64,000 nucleotides of DNA, from the NCBI RefSeq assembly GCF_020524905.1, contig NZ_JAIVKI010000006.1:163133-227132 (forward strand), written 5' to 3'. Shown piece after piece: positions 54,941-64,000 of the stretch (positions are counted from its first letter, which is position 1; the number at the start of each line of letters is the position of its first letter). This DNA comes from Microbulbifer variabilis (GTDB taxonomy: Bacteria; Pseudomonadota; Gammaproteobacteria; Pseudomonadales; Cellvibrionaceae). Below the pieces are notes generated by a model that worked only from the letters and a program-made list of their open reading frames with translations, was not told the origin of the DNA and searched no databases. Position numbers and translations under genes: made by a program.

Positions 54941-55755
54941 TTCCCACCGTTTACCGGGTGAGCGAGCGGAGCGTGGAGTATCCGGGGACTTTCACCTTGA
55001 AGCTGGAGGCCGAGAACCCTGAGCCGGATAAGCTGCCGATGCGTTTTGCGCCCGGCCAGTTCAATATGTTGTACGCCTTTGGTGTTGGAGAATCCGCTAT
55101 TTCATTTAGCGGACTGGGAAGCGACGATGGCAATCTCATTCACACCATTCGCGCCCAAGGGAATGTTACTCGCGCCTTGGAGCGCTTAAAGGCGGGGGAA
55201 TCCCTAGGAGTTCGGGGGCCTTTCGGAATCGGCTGGCCGCTACATGCCACGGTCGGTAGAGAGGTTTTGATTATTGCCGGTGGTCTCGGCCTGGCGCCGT
55301 TACGCCCAGTTATCTATGCCGGACTGCTGGGGCATTTAGCGGCAATCAGGGTACGCCTTTTTTACGGTGCGAGGCGCCCTAGTGAACTGCTCTATCGCGA
55401 GGAGTTGGCACAGTGGGGCCAGCAGCTCAATCTTGAAATTTCCGTGGACCATGGCGATGGCACCTGGCCAGGGCATATCGGTGTGATTACCGATCCTCTA
55501 CAAGCGGCCCAAATAGATGGGGCCAATTCGGTGGCATTCCTGTGCGGTCCGGAAATAATGATGCGCTTTTGTATCCAGGTTCTGTTGCGCAAAGGCGTAC
55601 CTGCATCCTCAATCTATCTATCGATGGAGCGCAATATGAAATGCGCCATCGGCCTCTGCGGACACTGTCAGTGGGGTCCAAACTTTATCTGTAAGGATGG
55701 CCCGGTCTTTTGCTATGAGGATATACGCCCATGGCTGCAGATTCGCAGCTTATAG
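54937..55755 (+). CDS. hydG: Hydrogenase gamma subunit, FAD/NAD(P)-binding (HydG/HyhG-like)
   Basis: A 272-residue ferredoxin-NADP reductase-like subunit. The flavin region is [20 protein letters not shown] (about 37-56), and the pyridine-nucleotide domain starts [20 protein letters not shown] (about 109-128). A C-terminal [2Fe-2S] set is visible in [14 protein letters not shown] (three Cys) plus a fourth Cys in FICKDGP. It passes electrons between NAD(P)H and the Fe-S chain. It overlaps the small-subunit start by 25 bp. Confidence 0.9.
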   Translation: MIPTVYRVSERSVEYPGTFTLKLEAENPEPDKLPMRFAPGQFNMLYAFGVGESAISFSGLGSDDGNLIHTIRAQGNVTRALERLKAGESLGVRGPFGIGWPLHATVGREVLIIAGGLGLAPLRPVIYAGLLGHLAAIRVRLFYGARRPSELLYREELAQWGQQLNLEISVDHGDGTWPGHIGVITDPLQAAQIDGANSVAFLCGPEIMMRFCIQVLLRKGVPASSIYLSMERNMKCAIGLCGHCQWGPNFICKDGPVFCYEDIRPWLQIRSL

Positions 55756-56555
55756 CTCGGCAGCCCCATAAACCCAAGCTGGCGGTATGGAAATTCACCT
55801 CCTGCGATGGCTGCCAGCTCAGTTTACTGGATTGCGAAGATGAGCTGTTACTGTTGGGGCAGGAAGTGGAGATCGCCTACTTTATGGAGGCCTCCAGTAA
55901 AGTGGAAGAGGGGCCCTACGATATTTCCCTGGTGGAGGGCTCTATCACTACGCCCGCCGATCTGTTGAGAATCCAGGAGGTGCGGCGCCAGTCAAACTTC
56001 TTGGTGTGTATCGGCGCCTGCGCGACTGCCGGCGGTATCCAGGCACTGCGCAACTTTGCCGATGTCGTCGAGTTCACTTCCGCGGTTTATGCGGAGCCCA
56101 CCTATATTGATACCCTAAAAGACTCCACACCAATTTCTGCCCATGTGCCGGTGGATTTTGAATTGCAGGGCTGCCCAATCAACAAGCTGCAACTATTGGA
56201 GGTCATCAGCGCTTTCCTGAATCATCGTGCCCCCCAGATCTCTGCCCACTCTGTGTGCATCGAATGCAAACTTAAAAACAACGTCTGCGTGTGGGTGGCC
56301 CATGGCACCCCCTGTATGGGGCCGGTGACCCACGCCGGCTGCGGCGCACTTTGCCCGAGTTACAACCGCGGCTGCTATGCCTGCTATGGCCCCAAGGAGA
56401 ACCCCAATGGAGAATCCCTGTGTCATTGGTGGGAGGAAAAGCTGGGAGCTGATAGATCAACCGTTATCGAGAATTTACGTAATTTCAATGGGTTAGCGCC
56501 ACATTTTAAAGTAATTAGTGAAAAAAGAGAGCGGGGGCAGAAGGGGAAATCCTGA
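55731..56555 (+). CDS. hydD: [NiFe]-hydrogenase small subunit (HydD-like)
   Basis: A 274-residue Fe-S subunit. Cys ligands for the proximal cluster are in [12 protein letters not shown] (about 24-35), IGACATAGG (about 93-101) and LQGCPINK (about 146-153); further Cys in [14 protein letters not shown] and in [15 protein letters not shown] and GCYACYG (about 203-227) supply the medial and distal clusters. There is no Tat signal, in line with a cytosolic enzyme. It starts inside the end of hydG and is followed by the large subunit at 15 bp. Confidence 0.92.
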   Translation: MAADSQLIARQPHKPKLAVWKFTSCDGCQLSLLDCEDELLLLGQEVEIAYFMEASSKVEEGPYDISLVEGSITTPADLLRIQEVRRQSNFLVCIGACATAGGIQALRNFADVVEFTSAVYAEPTYIDTLKDSTPISAHVPVDFELQGCPINKLQLLEVISAFLNHRAPQISAHSVCIECKLKNNVCVWVAHGTPCMGPVTHAGCGALCPSYNRGCYACYGPKENPNGESLCHWWEEKLGADRSTVIENLRNFNGLAPHFKVISEKRERGQKGKS

Positions 56556-56570
56556 TGGGTAGGGAAGCCG

Positions 56571-57881
56571 ATGGCCGGTAAAAGCAAGACCATTAAAGTC
56601 GACTATCTGGCACGGGTAGAGGGCGAGGGAGCACTTTATATTCGCTATGACGACCATGGTGTGCACGAAGTACAGTTGAAGATTTTCGAGCCACCCCGGT
56701 TCTTTGAGGCCTTTCTTCGGGGCCGCGACTACACAGAAGCACCGGATATTACCGCCCGTATTTGCGGCATTTGTCCGGTGGCTTACCAAATGAGCGCGCT
56801 GCACGCCATGGAGAATGCGCTGGGCCTTGTGCCCACCGAGCCCCTGAGAAATCTGCGCCGCTTACTCTACTGCGGTGAATGGATCGAAAGTCATATGCTG
56901 CATATCAGCATGTTGCATGCACCGGACTTTCTCGGTTATCCCAATGCAGTGGCCATGGCCAAAGATCATCCTCAAGTCGTGCAACGTGCCCTGGAGATTA
57001 AGAAAACGGGTAATGCCTTGGTGCGCCTGCTTGGAGGCAGAGAAGTCCACCCCATCAATGTGCGCGTGGGGGGCTTTTATCGGGTGCCAAGCCAGGAATC
57101 CTTTCAAGCACTGCGTCCACAACTGATAGAAGCCCGAATTCTGGCCGAGTTAATGGTCCGCTGGGCAGCAGGACTGCCATTTCCCTATTCCGAGCAATTC
57201 TATGAGTGCGTCGCCCTCTCTAGTCCCAGGGAATACCCTATGAATGAGGGCCGTATAGTGTCCAATCGTGGGCTGGATATTTCGGTACAGGACTACGAAA
57301 AACATTTTCGCGAGCAACAGGTGCCCCACAGCACGGCGCTGCATAGCGTGTTAATAGAGCGAGGCGCTTATCTTGTGGGCCCGATGGCGCGTTACAACCT
57401 GAACTATCCCCAACTCTCCGAAGGAGTGCGAAGCCTTGCCGAGGAGCTGGGATTCAAAGCGCCCTGTAACAATCCCTTCAAAAGCATCGTGGTGCGCTGT
57501 CTGGAAGTGCTCTATGCCCTGGAGGAGGCTCTTCGGCTGATTGATGGATTTCAAGCGCCCGATGAGCCCTACCTGGTAGCGGAACCTAAGGAAGCCAGTG
57601 GCTGTGCTGCTACCGAGGCGCCGCGTGGGCTGCTCTATCACCGTTATGCAATTAACCGCGAAGGCAAAATTACGTTTGCCAAGATCGTCGCACCCACCTC
57701 ACAAAATCAAAAAACGATTGAAGAGGATCTGCGCCTGATGTTGCCCAAATTTATGCATTTGCCCGAACAGCAATTGCAGGGTTTATGTGAGCGCGCCATT
57801 CGTAATTACGACCCCTGTATTTCCTGCTCAACCCATTTCCTGCAGCTACATTTGCAACATGAAGCAAAAAGAAACTCCTGA
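56571..57881 (+). CDS. hydA: [NiFe]-hydrogenase large (catalytic) subunit (HydA-like)
   Basis: A 436-residue nickel-iron subunit. The L1 motif is [12 protein letters not shown] (about 63-74) and the L2 motif DPCISCSTH (about 414-422), giving the four Cys that hold Ni and Fe. After the L2 His there are only 14 residues, ending HEAKRNS, which would be the tail removed by the maturation protease. The sequence style agrees with group 3 (bidirectional, cofactor-coupled) enzymes and best with 3b. It oxidises H2 or makes it from NADPH. The protease gene overlaps it by 23 bp. Confidence 0.93.
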   Translation: MAGKSKTIKVDYLARVEGEGALYIRYDDHGVHEVQLKIFEPPRFFEAFLRGRDYTEAPDITARICGICPVAYQMSALHAMENALGLVPTEPLRNLRRLLYCGEWIESHMLHISMLHAPDFLGYPNAVAMAKDHPQVVQRALEIKKTGNALVRLLGGREVHPINVRVGGFYRVPSQESFQALRPQLIEARILAELMVRWAAGLPFPYSEQFYECVALSSPREYPMNEGRIVSNRGLDISVQDYEKHFREQQVPHSTALHSVLIERGAYLVGPMARYNLNYPQLSEGVRSLAEELGFKAPCNNPFKSIVVRCLEVLYALEEALRLIDGFQAPDEPYLVAEPKEASGCAATEAPRGLLYHRYAINREGKITFAKIVAPTSQNQKTIEEDLRLMLPKFMHLPEQQLQGLCERAIRNYDPCISCSTHFLQLHLQHEAKRNS

Positions 57882-58344
57882 GCGTTGGCTGCTGGTCAGC
57901 CTAGGCAACCGCTTTCGGGGTGACGATGGGGTGGGGCCCTATCTGCTCGACAGGTTGCGCGGCCAGTTAAAAGAGAACGCAGACTTTCTGGAGAGCGGCA
58001 ACGATATGGTAACCCTTGTTGGGCGGTGGAAGGATCGACAGGTTTGCCTTCTGGATGCGGTTTTCTCAGGCGAACAACAGTCCGGCGATTTAATTCGTGC
58101 CAATGGCCTGGCTGATGTGATCTCACCCAGCGCCTGTACCACCTCCAGCCACGGTTTTAATCTGAGAGAGGCCATCGACTTGGGTAGAGCGCTGGACTCG
58201 CTGCCTCGTCGCCTGGAAATTTTTGCGATCTGTGCACAGAACATTGCCTGTAGTGATCATCTCACTGCCGAAGTGAAGTCCGGCGCCGAGCGTGCCGAAC
58301 AGGAACTACTCGCGTTTCTACAAGCCGATACCGGTGAAAGCTGA
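57859..58344 (+). CDS. Hydrogenase maturation protease (HycI/HybD-type)
   Basis: A 161-residue M52 endopeptidase that removes the C-terminal tail of the large subunit after nickel insertion. Motifs: [18 protein letters not shown] (residues about 12-29, with the metal-binding Asp), [11 protein letters not shown] (second Asp) and [12 protein letters not shown] (His). A longer frame begins at 57787, but the ATG at 57859 gives the standard length and lies within the hydA end, a usual overlap. It is the only such protease in the window and is probably specific for this enzyme. Confidence 0.9.
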   Translation: MKQKETPERWLLVSLGNRFRGDDGVGPYLLDRLRGQLKENADFLESGNDMVTLVGRWKDRQVCLLDAVFSGEQQSGDLIRANGLADVISPSACTTSSHGFNLREAIDLGRALDSLPRRLEIFAICAQNIACSDHLTAEVKSGAERAEQELLAFLQADTGES

Positions 58345-58359
58345 CAACGGAGGTCAGCC

Positions 58360-58632
58360 ATGCACGAACAATCCCTGATCAGTAACCTGATCGAGAAAAT
58401 CCAACAGCTCGCCGATAACGAAGGCGCCAGGGTCGTAGGCGCCAAGCTGCGCTTGGGGGCCCTTGCTCATATATCCGCTGCTCACTTGCGTGAACACTTC
58501 GAACAGGCAACTTTTGGAACCCCTCTGGAAGGATTGCAACTGGAAATCGAAGAGCACACAGATATTCACCATGCCGAGGCACAGGACATCATCCTGGAAA
58601 ATCTGCAATTCGAGGTCAGTGATGGACAGTGA
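58360..58632 (+). CDS. hypA: HypA-like nickel chaperone lacking the zinc finger
   Basis: A 90-residue HypA homologue, compared with the usual 113 or so. The nickel-binding N terminus MHEQSLISNLIEKI is intact, and the fold continues through VVGAKLRLGALAHISAAHLREHF. But the two CxxC motifs of the zinc domain are absent; the protein has no Cys at all, and the region is replaced by EIEEHTDIHHAEAQDIILE. GGAGG precedes the ATG. It would deliver nickel to the large subunit, but normal HypA works with HypB, which is not seen here. The hypF start lies 11 bp before its stop. Confidence 0.8.
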   Translation: MHEQSLISNLIEKIQQLADNEGARVVGAKLRLGALAHISAAHLREHFEQATFGTPLEGLQLEIEEHTDIHHAEAQDIILENLQFEVSDGQ

Positions 58633-60922
58633 ACGTCGTCGAGTTGCCATCAAGGGCCTCGTCCAAGGGGTGGGGTTCCGCCCATATATTTACCGCTTGG
58701 CATTGGACTGCCAACTCACGGGCTGGGTCGCCAATCATAGCGGCGGACTGCAGTTAGAGGTTGAGGGAGAAACAGCTGCAGTTGAAAAGTTTTTACAGCG
58801 TTTGCCTTTGGAAAAACCACCCCATAGCCTGATTCTCAATATCGAGAATGAAGTGGTTCCAGCTGAAGGCGGTAGCGGATTTCAGATACGCGAAAGTACG
58901 GTTGCCGCAGCACAAACCACCATGGTGCTACCGGATCTGGCTCCCTGTAACTTCTGTCAGGCCGAGCTACAGGATTCACGCAACCGACGGCACAAATATC
59001 CCTTTATCAACTGTACCCACTGTGGACCGCGCTTCAGCATTATCGATAAGCTGCCCTATGACCGCGCCAATACTGCCATGCAGCAGTTTACTCAATGCGC
59101 CAAGTGTCAGGCCGAGTATGCAAATCCTGCCAACCGACGTTTTCACGCCGAACCCAATGCCTGCCCAGAGTGCGGCCCGCAACTGCAGTTTTGTGATGCC
59201 AAAGGCAAAGTCCTCTACACCCGCCAAGCAGCCTTGAATGAGACTCTCGCAAGCTTGGCAAGTGGACAAATAGTGGCACTTAAGGGAGTGGGTGGATTCC
59301 AGTTGCTGGTCGATGCCGGAAGCAGCCATGCCTTGGAGCTACTGCGTAAACGCAAGCAGCGCCCACACAAACCTTTCGCACTGCTTTACAGCTCCTTGTC
59401 AGCCGTGCGCCGGGATTGCCGGATTTCCGAACTGGAAGCCAAGCTGCTCACATCATCAGCGCGGCCCATAGTATTGTTGGAAGCCAAACCGGAAGCGAGT
59501 GACAGAGTACATGACCTAGTGGCACTGGGTTCACCAGACCTGGGGGTGATGCTGCCGGCCTCGCCGCTACACCTACTGCTTGCAGAAGAGTATGCCGCTC
59601 CTTTAGTCGCCACCAGCGGCAATCTGGCCGAGGAACCAATCTGCATTGAAAACACAGAGGCATTGCAGCGCCTCGGCAAAATTGCCGACCGGTTTCTACT
59701 GCACAACCGCCGTATCGTCAGGCCGCTGGATGACTCGGTGATGCGCGTGGTAGAGAATCGCCCGTTAATGTTGCGCCGGGCGCGTGGCTACGCACCCCTG
59801 CCGATTACCCAGGCAAAGTTGTCACAACAGGCAGTGGCGGAACCCTACCTGGCTCTCGGGGCAGATTTAAAAAATTCCGTGGCCTTATCTCACAATGGTT
59901 GGATTTATCAGAGCCAACATATTGGCGACCTGGGCAGCGCCACCGCAATTGAACACTTTGACCGTACCATCGCGGATCTCACACGCTTACAGCAACACCG
60001 CCCACAAACTCTGATACACGATCAGCACCCCGGCTACAGCTCCCATCGATGGGCACTCAAACAGCGGGCTCCACGTCTGGAAGTGCAACACCATGTGGCC
60101 CATCTTTTTTCCTGTATGGCCGAACACGGCTACAGTGGAGCCGCGCTTGGTGTCTGCTGGGACGGCACCGGCTTTGACAGTAGTGGCATAGTTCGTGGGG
60201 GGGAGTTCCTTCTCTGGGATGGCGCCTCTAAAGTGGAACATGTCGCCAGTCTGCGCACATTTCCGCTGCCCGGTGGCGAGAAAGCCGTGCGCGAACCGAG
60301 GCGGGCCGCAGCGGGTTTGCTGTATGAAATATCCGGATACGTGGCATTACAACACCAGCTGTTGAAGCGCTGCTTCACTCGCAGCGAGCGCCGCAATCTG
60401 GTCACCATGCTGGAAGGGGAGGTCAACAGCCCTCTGTGTAGCAGCGCCGGTCGCTTATTTGACGCAGTGGCCGCACTACTGGGGCTCTGTAGTCAGTCTA
60501 GTTTCGAGGGGCAGGCCGCACTAGCGCTGGAGTATAGCGCCCGTGGAATTCAGAGCGGCGACAGCTACCCATTCGATCTCTATCGACGTGGAAATAAATG
60601 GGAACTGGACTGGGCTCCCTGCATCGGTGCTTTGATACACGATGAAGCTAAATCACTGCCGCAACGGGCTGCGGCCTTCCACAATACTTTGGCCCATATG
60701 ATTCTGGCGGTGGTTCGCGAAGTCGGTGAGGCAAAGGTTTTTCTCTCCGGTGGCGTTTTCCAAAACCGGCGACTAACTGAGAGCACCGCCATGCTCCTGC
60801 GCCAACAGGGTTTTACCGTGCACTGTCACAGCCAGATACCTCCAAACGATGGCGGCATCGCCCTGGGGCAACTTCACTATGCCCACTGCATGGCTGCGGC
60901 CGGGCAGCCAGTGGGAGGTTAG
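58622..60922 (+). CDS. hypF: Carbamoyltransferase HypF
   Basis: A 766-residue maturation enzyme that makes the cyanide precursor from carbamoyl phosphate. Order of domains: acylphosphatase (VQGVGFRPYIYRL, about 15-27), two Cys4 zinc fingers (CNFC and CTHC, then CAKC and CPEC, about 108-185), YrdC-like (KGVGGFQLLVDA and ATSGNLAEEPI), and Kae1-like (HHVAHLFSCMAEH, CWDGTGFD, FLSGGVFQNR). A longer frame starts at 58463 but would overlap most of hypA; ATG at 58622 is right. It is complete and intact. Confidence 0.95.
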   Translation: MDSERRRVAIKGLVQGVGFRPYIYRLALDCQLTGWVANHSGGLQLEVEGETAAVEKFLQRLPLEKPPHSLILNIENEVVPAEGGSGFQIRESTVAAAQTTMVLPDLAPCNFCQAELQDSRNRRHKYPFINCTHCGPRFSIIDKLPYDRANTAMQQFTQCAKCQAEYANPANRRFHAEPNACPECGPQLQFCDAKGKVLYTRQAALNETLASLASGQIVALKGVGGFQLLVDAGSSHALELLRKRKQRPHKPFALLYSSLSAVRRDCRISELEAKLLTSSARPIVLLEAKPEASDRVHDLVALGSPDLGVMLPASPLHLLLAEEYAAPLVATSGNLAEEPICIENTEALQRLGKIADRFLLHNRRIVRPLDDSVMRVVENRPLMLRRARGYAPLPITQAKLSQQAVAEPYLALGADLKNSVALSHNGWIYQSQHIGDLGSATAIEHFDRTIADLTRLQQHRPQTLIHDQHPGYSSHRWALKQRAPRLEVQHHVAHLFSCMAEHGYSGAALGVCWDGTGFDSSGIVRGGEFLLWDGASKVEHVASLRTFPLPGGEKAVREPRRAAAGLLYEISGYVALQHQLLKRCFTRSERRNLVTMLEGEVNSPLCSSAGRLFDAVAALLGLCSQSSFEGQAALALEYSARGIQSGDSYPFDLYRRGNKWELDWAPCIGALIHDEAKSLPQRAAAFHNTLAHMILAVVREVGEAKVFLSGGVFQNRRLTESTAMLLRQQGFTVHCHSQIPPNDGGIALGQLHYAHCMAAAGQPVGG

Positions 60923-60928
60923 CAGCCC

Positions 60929-61171
60929 ATGTGCTTAGGCGTTCCCGGCCTCATTGAAGAGATCACAGGCGATTCCCCCCTTGAGCGCCTGGGCAAAGTA
61001 CGATTTGGCGGCATAGCGCGGCAAATCAATTTGTCTCTGGTTCCCGATGCCGGTGTTGGCGATTATGTGATCGTGCATGTGGGTATTGCCATCAGCCAAA
61101 TAAAGGAAGAGGAAGCCACACAGGTTTTTCGCGATCTGGAAGCCTTGGATGGGCCCAGCAGCCAGGAGTGA
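60929..61171 (+). CDS. hypC: HypC-family maturation chaperone
   Basis: An 80-residue protein starting MCLGVPG, with the essential Cys2 that carries the Fe(CN)2CO precursor and binds HypD and the large subunit. The [18 protein letters not shown] segment (about 46-63) is the family's conserved second half. The gene starts six bases after hypF and its stop precedes the hypD start by four bases. Confidence 0.95.
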   Translation: MCLGVPGLIEEITGDSPLERLGKVRFGGIARQINLSLVPDAGVGDYVIVHVGIAISQIKEEEATQVFRDLEALDGPSSQE

Positions 61172-61175
61172 TGCA

Positions 61176-62303
61176 GTGAAATTCGTCAATGAATACCGCC
61201 AGAGCGAAAACATCCAGAAAATCGCCGCAGAAATCCGCAAAGTGACCACGCGCCCCTGGACGATTATGGAGGTGTGCGGCGGTCAAACCCACGCCATTGT
61301 TAAGAACCGCCTCGACCAGTTACTGCCGCAGGAAATAGAGTTGGTTCATGGACCCGGCTGCCCGGTTTGCGTTACGCCCTTGGAAACAGTTGATAGGGCC
61401 ATCGCCATCGCTGCCTTACCGGAAGTCATTTTCTGCTCCTTTGGCGATATGTTGCGGGTACCGGGATCAGAGCGCAGCCTGCTTGATGTGAAGGCCGATG
61501 GAGGCGATATTCGTATCGTCTACTCACCCTTGCAGGCGGTGAAGATCGCAGAGGACAATCCCGCGAAACAAATCGTCTTTTTTGCCGTTGGATTTGAAAC
61601 CACCGCTTCCGCTAATGCCATGGCCGCCACCCAGGCCAAAAACAAATCACTACAAAATTTTTCCCTGCTGGTCTCCCAATTCTTGGTGACACCCGCTATT
61701 GCCTCTATTTGTTCTGACGAGGACACGCGCGTGCAAGGGTTCCTTGCGGCCGGTCATGTGTGCTCCATAACGGGCTACGAGAATTACCTGCCACTTGCGG
61801 ATAAATACCGGGTGCCCATCGTCGTCACCGGTTTTGAACCCCTGGATATCCTCGAAGGATTACTGATGTGTCTGCGCCAATTGGAGCAGGGCAGTTATAA
61901 GGTTGAAAACCAATATCTGAGGGCGGTGGAACGAGCCGGTAACCGGCAAGCACAAATGTTACTGGACAATGTGTTTAAGGTTTCTGCCCAGCAATGGCGA
62001 GGCTTGGGAGAAATACCGGCGAGCGGTTTGGGGCTTCGTGAAGAGTTTTCAGTATTTGATGCCGCACAAAAATTTGCACTGCCCAAAATCAAAACCCAGG
62101 AACAACATCACTGTATTAGCGGCGACATTATGCTCGGTCATAAAAAGCCCGCTGATTGTCCTCACTTCGGTACAGACTGCCGCCCAGAACGCCCCTTGGG
62201 TGCCCCCATGGTTTCTTCAGAGGGCGCCTGCTCCGCCTATTACCGCTACAGCCAACAGGAAAAAGCCCGTGAATATTCAATGCCCACTCCCAACGACAAA
62301 TAA
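61176..62303 (+). CDS. hypD: Hydrogenase formation protein HypD
   Basis: A 375-residue scaffold for assembling Fe(CN)2CO. Motifs: [12 protein letters not shown] (Cys near 32), [10 protein letters not shown] (about 60-69), [11 protein letters not shown] (about 128-138), and the C-terminal Cys set for the [4Fe-4S] cluster ([30 protein letters not shown]). The frame is open from 61149, but GTG at 61176 has AGGAG seven bases upstream and sits just after hypC. It ends inside the hypE gene. Confidence 0.94.
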   Translation: MKFVNEYRQSENIQKIAAEIRKVTTRPWTIMEVCGGQTHAIVKNRLDQLLPQEIELVHGPGCPVCVTPLETVDRAIAIAALPEVIFCSFGDMLRVPGSERSLLDVKADGGDIRIVYSPLQAVKIAEDNPAKQIVFFAVGFETTASANAMAATQAKNKSLQNFSLLVSQFLVTPAIASICSDEDTRVQGFLAAGHVCSITGYENYLPLADKYRVPIVVTGFEPLDILEGLLMCLRQLEQGSYKVENQYLRAVERAGNRQAQMLLDNVFKVSAQQWRGLGEIPASGLGLREEFSVFDAAQKFALPKIKTQEQHHCISGDIMLGHKKPADCPHFGTDCRPERPLGAPMVSSEGACSAYYRYSQQEKAREYSMPTPNDK

Positions 62304-63306
62304 GGACAGTATACGGCTTGGGCATGGCAGTGGCGGCGAGATGACCCAGCAGCTTCTAAAAAATTTTATCCAGCCGCTATTTAAAAATACCTGGATCGAC
62401 CAGGCCCATGACAGCGCTACCTTGCCTTGGAAATCTGATCAATTAGTGTTCACCACCGACTCATTCGTAATTACCCCACTGTTTTTTCCTGGTGGGGATA
62501 TCGGCAAATTGGCCGTATACGGCACAGTTAATGACCTGGCCATGGGCGGCGCTGAGCCAAAATTCTTAAGTTGCAGCCTGATTTTGGAAGAGGGACTACC
62601 GCTCAGTACATTAAAAAGAGTGCTGGAATCCATGGCTACAGCAGCGGAGGAAACCGGGATAAAGCTGGTTACCGGAGACACCAAGGTGGTGGAGAGAGGC
62701 AAGGGTGATGGTATCTATATCAACACCAGCGGAGTAGGTACTTTACTGAGTAATCATCCAATAGACCCCAGTTATATCCGCCCCGGTGACCGGATTCTAT
62801 TGTCCGGCGATATAGGCCGACACGGCATTGCTGTTATGGCAAGCCGCGAAGGTCTGGAGTTTGAAAGTGCGCTCACCAGTGACTGCGCCCCACTAAATTG
62901 GGCGGTTAAGGCTCTGCTGCAGGGAGGTGTAGAAATTCACTGCTTGCGCGATCTTACTCGTGGCGGCCTCACCACCGCACTGGTGGAGCTGGCCGAAACG
63001 AGTGGCAGGGCGTTTGAGCTGGATGAAGAACAGATCCCAGTTTGCGAATCAGTACAGGGGGCCTGTGAAATGCTGGGCTTAGACCCGCTTTACGTTGCCA
63101 ACGAGGGGCGCTTCGTTGCAGTTATTCCCGAAGAGTACGCTGGTCAGGCCATCGCAATCCTAGGTGAAGACCCAGTGGGGGAATCCTGTGCAATCATTGG
63201 GCAGGTCTCAGACAATCCCAGTTGCCAGGTAATCCTGAAAAATGGCCTGGGTTGTGATCGCCTGTTGCAACGCTTACCTGGAGAGCAGTTGCCGAGAATC
63301 TGTTAA
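62269..63306 (+). CDS. hypE: Hydrogenase maturation protein HypE
   Basis: A 345-residue AIR-synthase-like enzyme that dehydrates the carbamoyl group on its own C-terminal Cys to a cyanide ligand. The N-terminal [13 protein letters not shown] is the classic HypE motif; ATP-binding elements are [18 protein letters not shown] and [14 protein letters not shown]. It ends PRIC, the required terminal Cys. A longer frame begins at 61969; GTG at 62269 with AGGA upstream overlaps hypD by 35 bp and is the best start. Last gene of the operon. Confidence 0.95.
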   Translation: MNIQCPLPTTNKDSIRLGHGSGGEMTQQLLKNFIQPLFKNTWIDQAHDSATLPWKSDQLVFTTDSFVITPLFFPGGDIGKLAVYGTVNDLAMGGAEPKFLSCSLILEEGLPLSTLKRVLESMATAAEETGIKLVTGDTKVVERGKGDGIYINTSGVGTLLSNHPIDPSYIRPGDRILLSGDIGRHGIAVMASREGLEFESALTSDCAPLNWAVKALLQGGVEIHCLRDLTRGGLTTALVELAETSGRAFELDEEQIPVCESVQGACEMLGLDPLYVANEGRFVAVIPEEYAGQAIAILGEDPVGESCAIIGQVSDNPSCQVILKNGLGCDRLLQRLPGEQLPRIC

Positions 63307-63411
63307 TAGGGATATAGATCACAGCAGTCTCAGCTTGGCTCAAGTGTGTTACCCCTTTGCTATCATCAATACTTAATAGTATTCATTTTGTCTAGTACAG
63401 GAGAGGCCCCT

Positions 63412-63657
63412 ATGAACCGGTGTGTTCCAAACGCCTTAGGCGTTGCAATTGGTGTTTTGTGGGCAATCTATGTCTTTTTCTGTGGTATCACGGCCATGTT
63501 TGGCTGGGGAGTGGAACTCGTCGATACACTTTCGTCACTTTATATTGGCTATGCAGCAACCTTTATTGGTGCCCTAATAGGCGCTGTGTGGGGATTTGTT
63601 GACGGCTACATTGCTGGCGTTGTTATTGCTTGGATATATAACAAGCTGGCGAAGTGA
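63412..63657 (+). CDS. Small membrane protein, holin-like
   Basis: An 81-residue protein with two hydrophobic helices (about 8-30 and 44-72), the second Gly/Ala-rich (YIGYAATFIGALIGAVWGFVDGYIAGVVIAWIYN in two parts). The ATG at 63412 has GGAGAGG upstream. The sequence resembles a family annotated as bacteriophage holin-like but common in chromosomes without phage; a lysis role is unproven. It is 105 bp after hypE and probably separate. Confidence 0.7.
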   Translation: MNRCVPNALGVAIGVLWAIYVFFCGITAMFGWGVELVDTLSSLYIGYAATFIGALIGAVWGFVDGYIAGVVIAWIYNKLAK

Positions 63658-63919
63658 GATCTAACACGAAGTTGTACGGTAGATATGCAATCCTAAAATC
63701 AGATAGCCACAAAAATTTAAAATTCAGAGCGCGTATATTGCAACAGCAAGATGAAAGGGGGACCATTAAAAAGCACTTATCTTTAAACTTCTGCTTCCCC
63801 AGCGAAACCGAAAACACCTTGCTCCCTATATAACTCTGAATGCTGGCATCTTCGAAAAAATCTCCTAACCTGATTCACTGTTAATCAGCAACCACCCGCA
63901 TAGCGGGTGGTATGGTGAA
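63658..63919. other. Intergenic region, no gene seen
   Basis: About 260 bp. Besides a CCCGC-ATA-GCGGG hairpin at about 63896-63908, no feature was recognised. Confidence 0.4.
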
Positions 63920-63936
63920 AGCCCCCAGAGGGGGCT
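63920..63936 (-). terminator. Hairpin terminator of the last minus-strand gene
   Basis: AGCCCCC (63920-63926), loop AGA, GGGGGCT (63930-63936): a perfect 7-bp GC-rich stem just after the stop of the partial minus-strand gene, followed on that strand by TTTCACC. Confidence 0.65.
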
Positions 63937-63938
63937 AT

Positions 63939-64000
63939 TTACAACCCCGCCAGTTGCATCTGCTCTTGCCGGCGTTCTTCAACCTCTTGATTCTTGATGT
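63939..64000 (-). CDS. C-terminal end of an unidentified gene (5' cut by window edge)
   Basis: The last 62 bases read as an open minus-strand frame ending ...EERRQEQMQLAGL and a TAA at 63939-63941, followed directly by a hairpin terminator. The tail is charged and helical. Too short to identify. Confidence 0.55.
   Translation of the reverse strand, partial: IKNQEVEERRQEQMQLAGL

Noticed and set aside
63412..63657. Holin-like gene as evidence of a prophage
   Set aside because: No other phage genes are nearby, and this small family is common in chromosomes.

Overview
The window looks like chromosome from a marine, salt-adapted gammaproteobacterium of the Cellvibrionales/Microbulbifer type. This is inferred from gene content: an ectABC-ask ectoine operon with a divergent MarR regulator, choline-to-betaine genes, several BCCT transporters, TorF porin, YbaN, PsiE, FAN1 and YcaC families. 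No rRNA, tRNA or CRISPR array was seen. Many genes in the osmoadaptation block appear to start with TTG or GTG.

Layout. 1-9 kb: the end of a metallo-beta-lactamase-fold gene with a membrane-protein partner, then stand-alone enzymes (PPP-type phosphatase, azoreductase, YcaC-like hydrolase, GST, MscS channel, flavodoxin-fold oxidoreductase) and a tandem duplication of a gene for a secreted protein of unknown function. 9-11.2 kb: a tyrosine recombinase divergent from a KfrA-like DNA-binding coiled-coil protein, with a 36-bp near-perfect palindrome between them. 11.5-34.7 kb: an osmoadaptation block of three BCCT paralogues, a betB-betA-BCCT-like-TorF porin operon, an SSF symporter, and ectABC-ask plus a TPR membrane protein, with ectR divergent. 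It is interrupted by an RNase R/cold-shock protein pair and an M15 peptidase lipoprotein. 35-41 kb: PsiE-family protein, CLCA_X/LPD1 zincin-like protein, an aldehyde dehydrogenase, an SDR and a Kef-type antiporter.

41.1-45.5 kb is visibly A+T-richer accessory DNA: nine small minus-strand genes for membrane proteins, lipoproteins and secreted proteins that I cannot identify. At least three of them are bounded by complementary 7-mers and inverted repeats resembling integron cassette (attC) junctions, with no integrase in view. 46-50.2 kb is a DNA-repair pair: FAN1-like VRR-NUC nuclease and an XPD/DinG-like Fe-S helicase with a RecB-like nuclease motif in its N-terminal part.

53.3-63.3 kb is a tightly overlapping operon for a cytosolic, NAD(P)-linked [NiFe]-hydrogenase of the sulfhydrogenase (group 3b-like) layout: beta (Fe-S), a cyclic-nucleotide-binding-domain protein, gamma (FAD/2Fe-2S), delta (small), alpha (large), maturation protease, hypA, hypF, hypC, hypD, hypE. 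HypA lacks its zinc-finger cysteines, and no hypB is present in the window. The last kilobase holds a small holin-like membrane protein and the end of an unidentified minus-strand gene.
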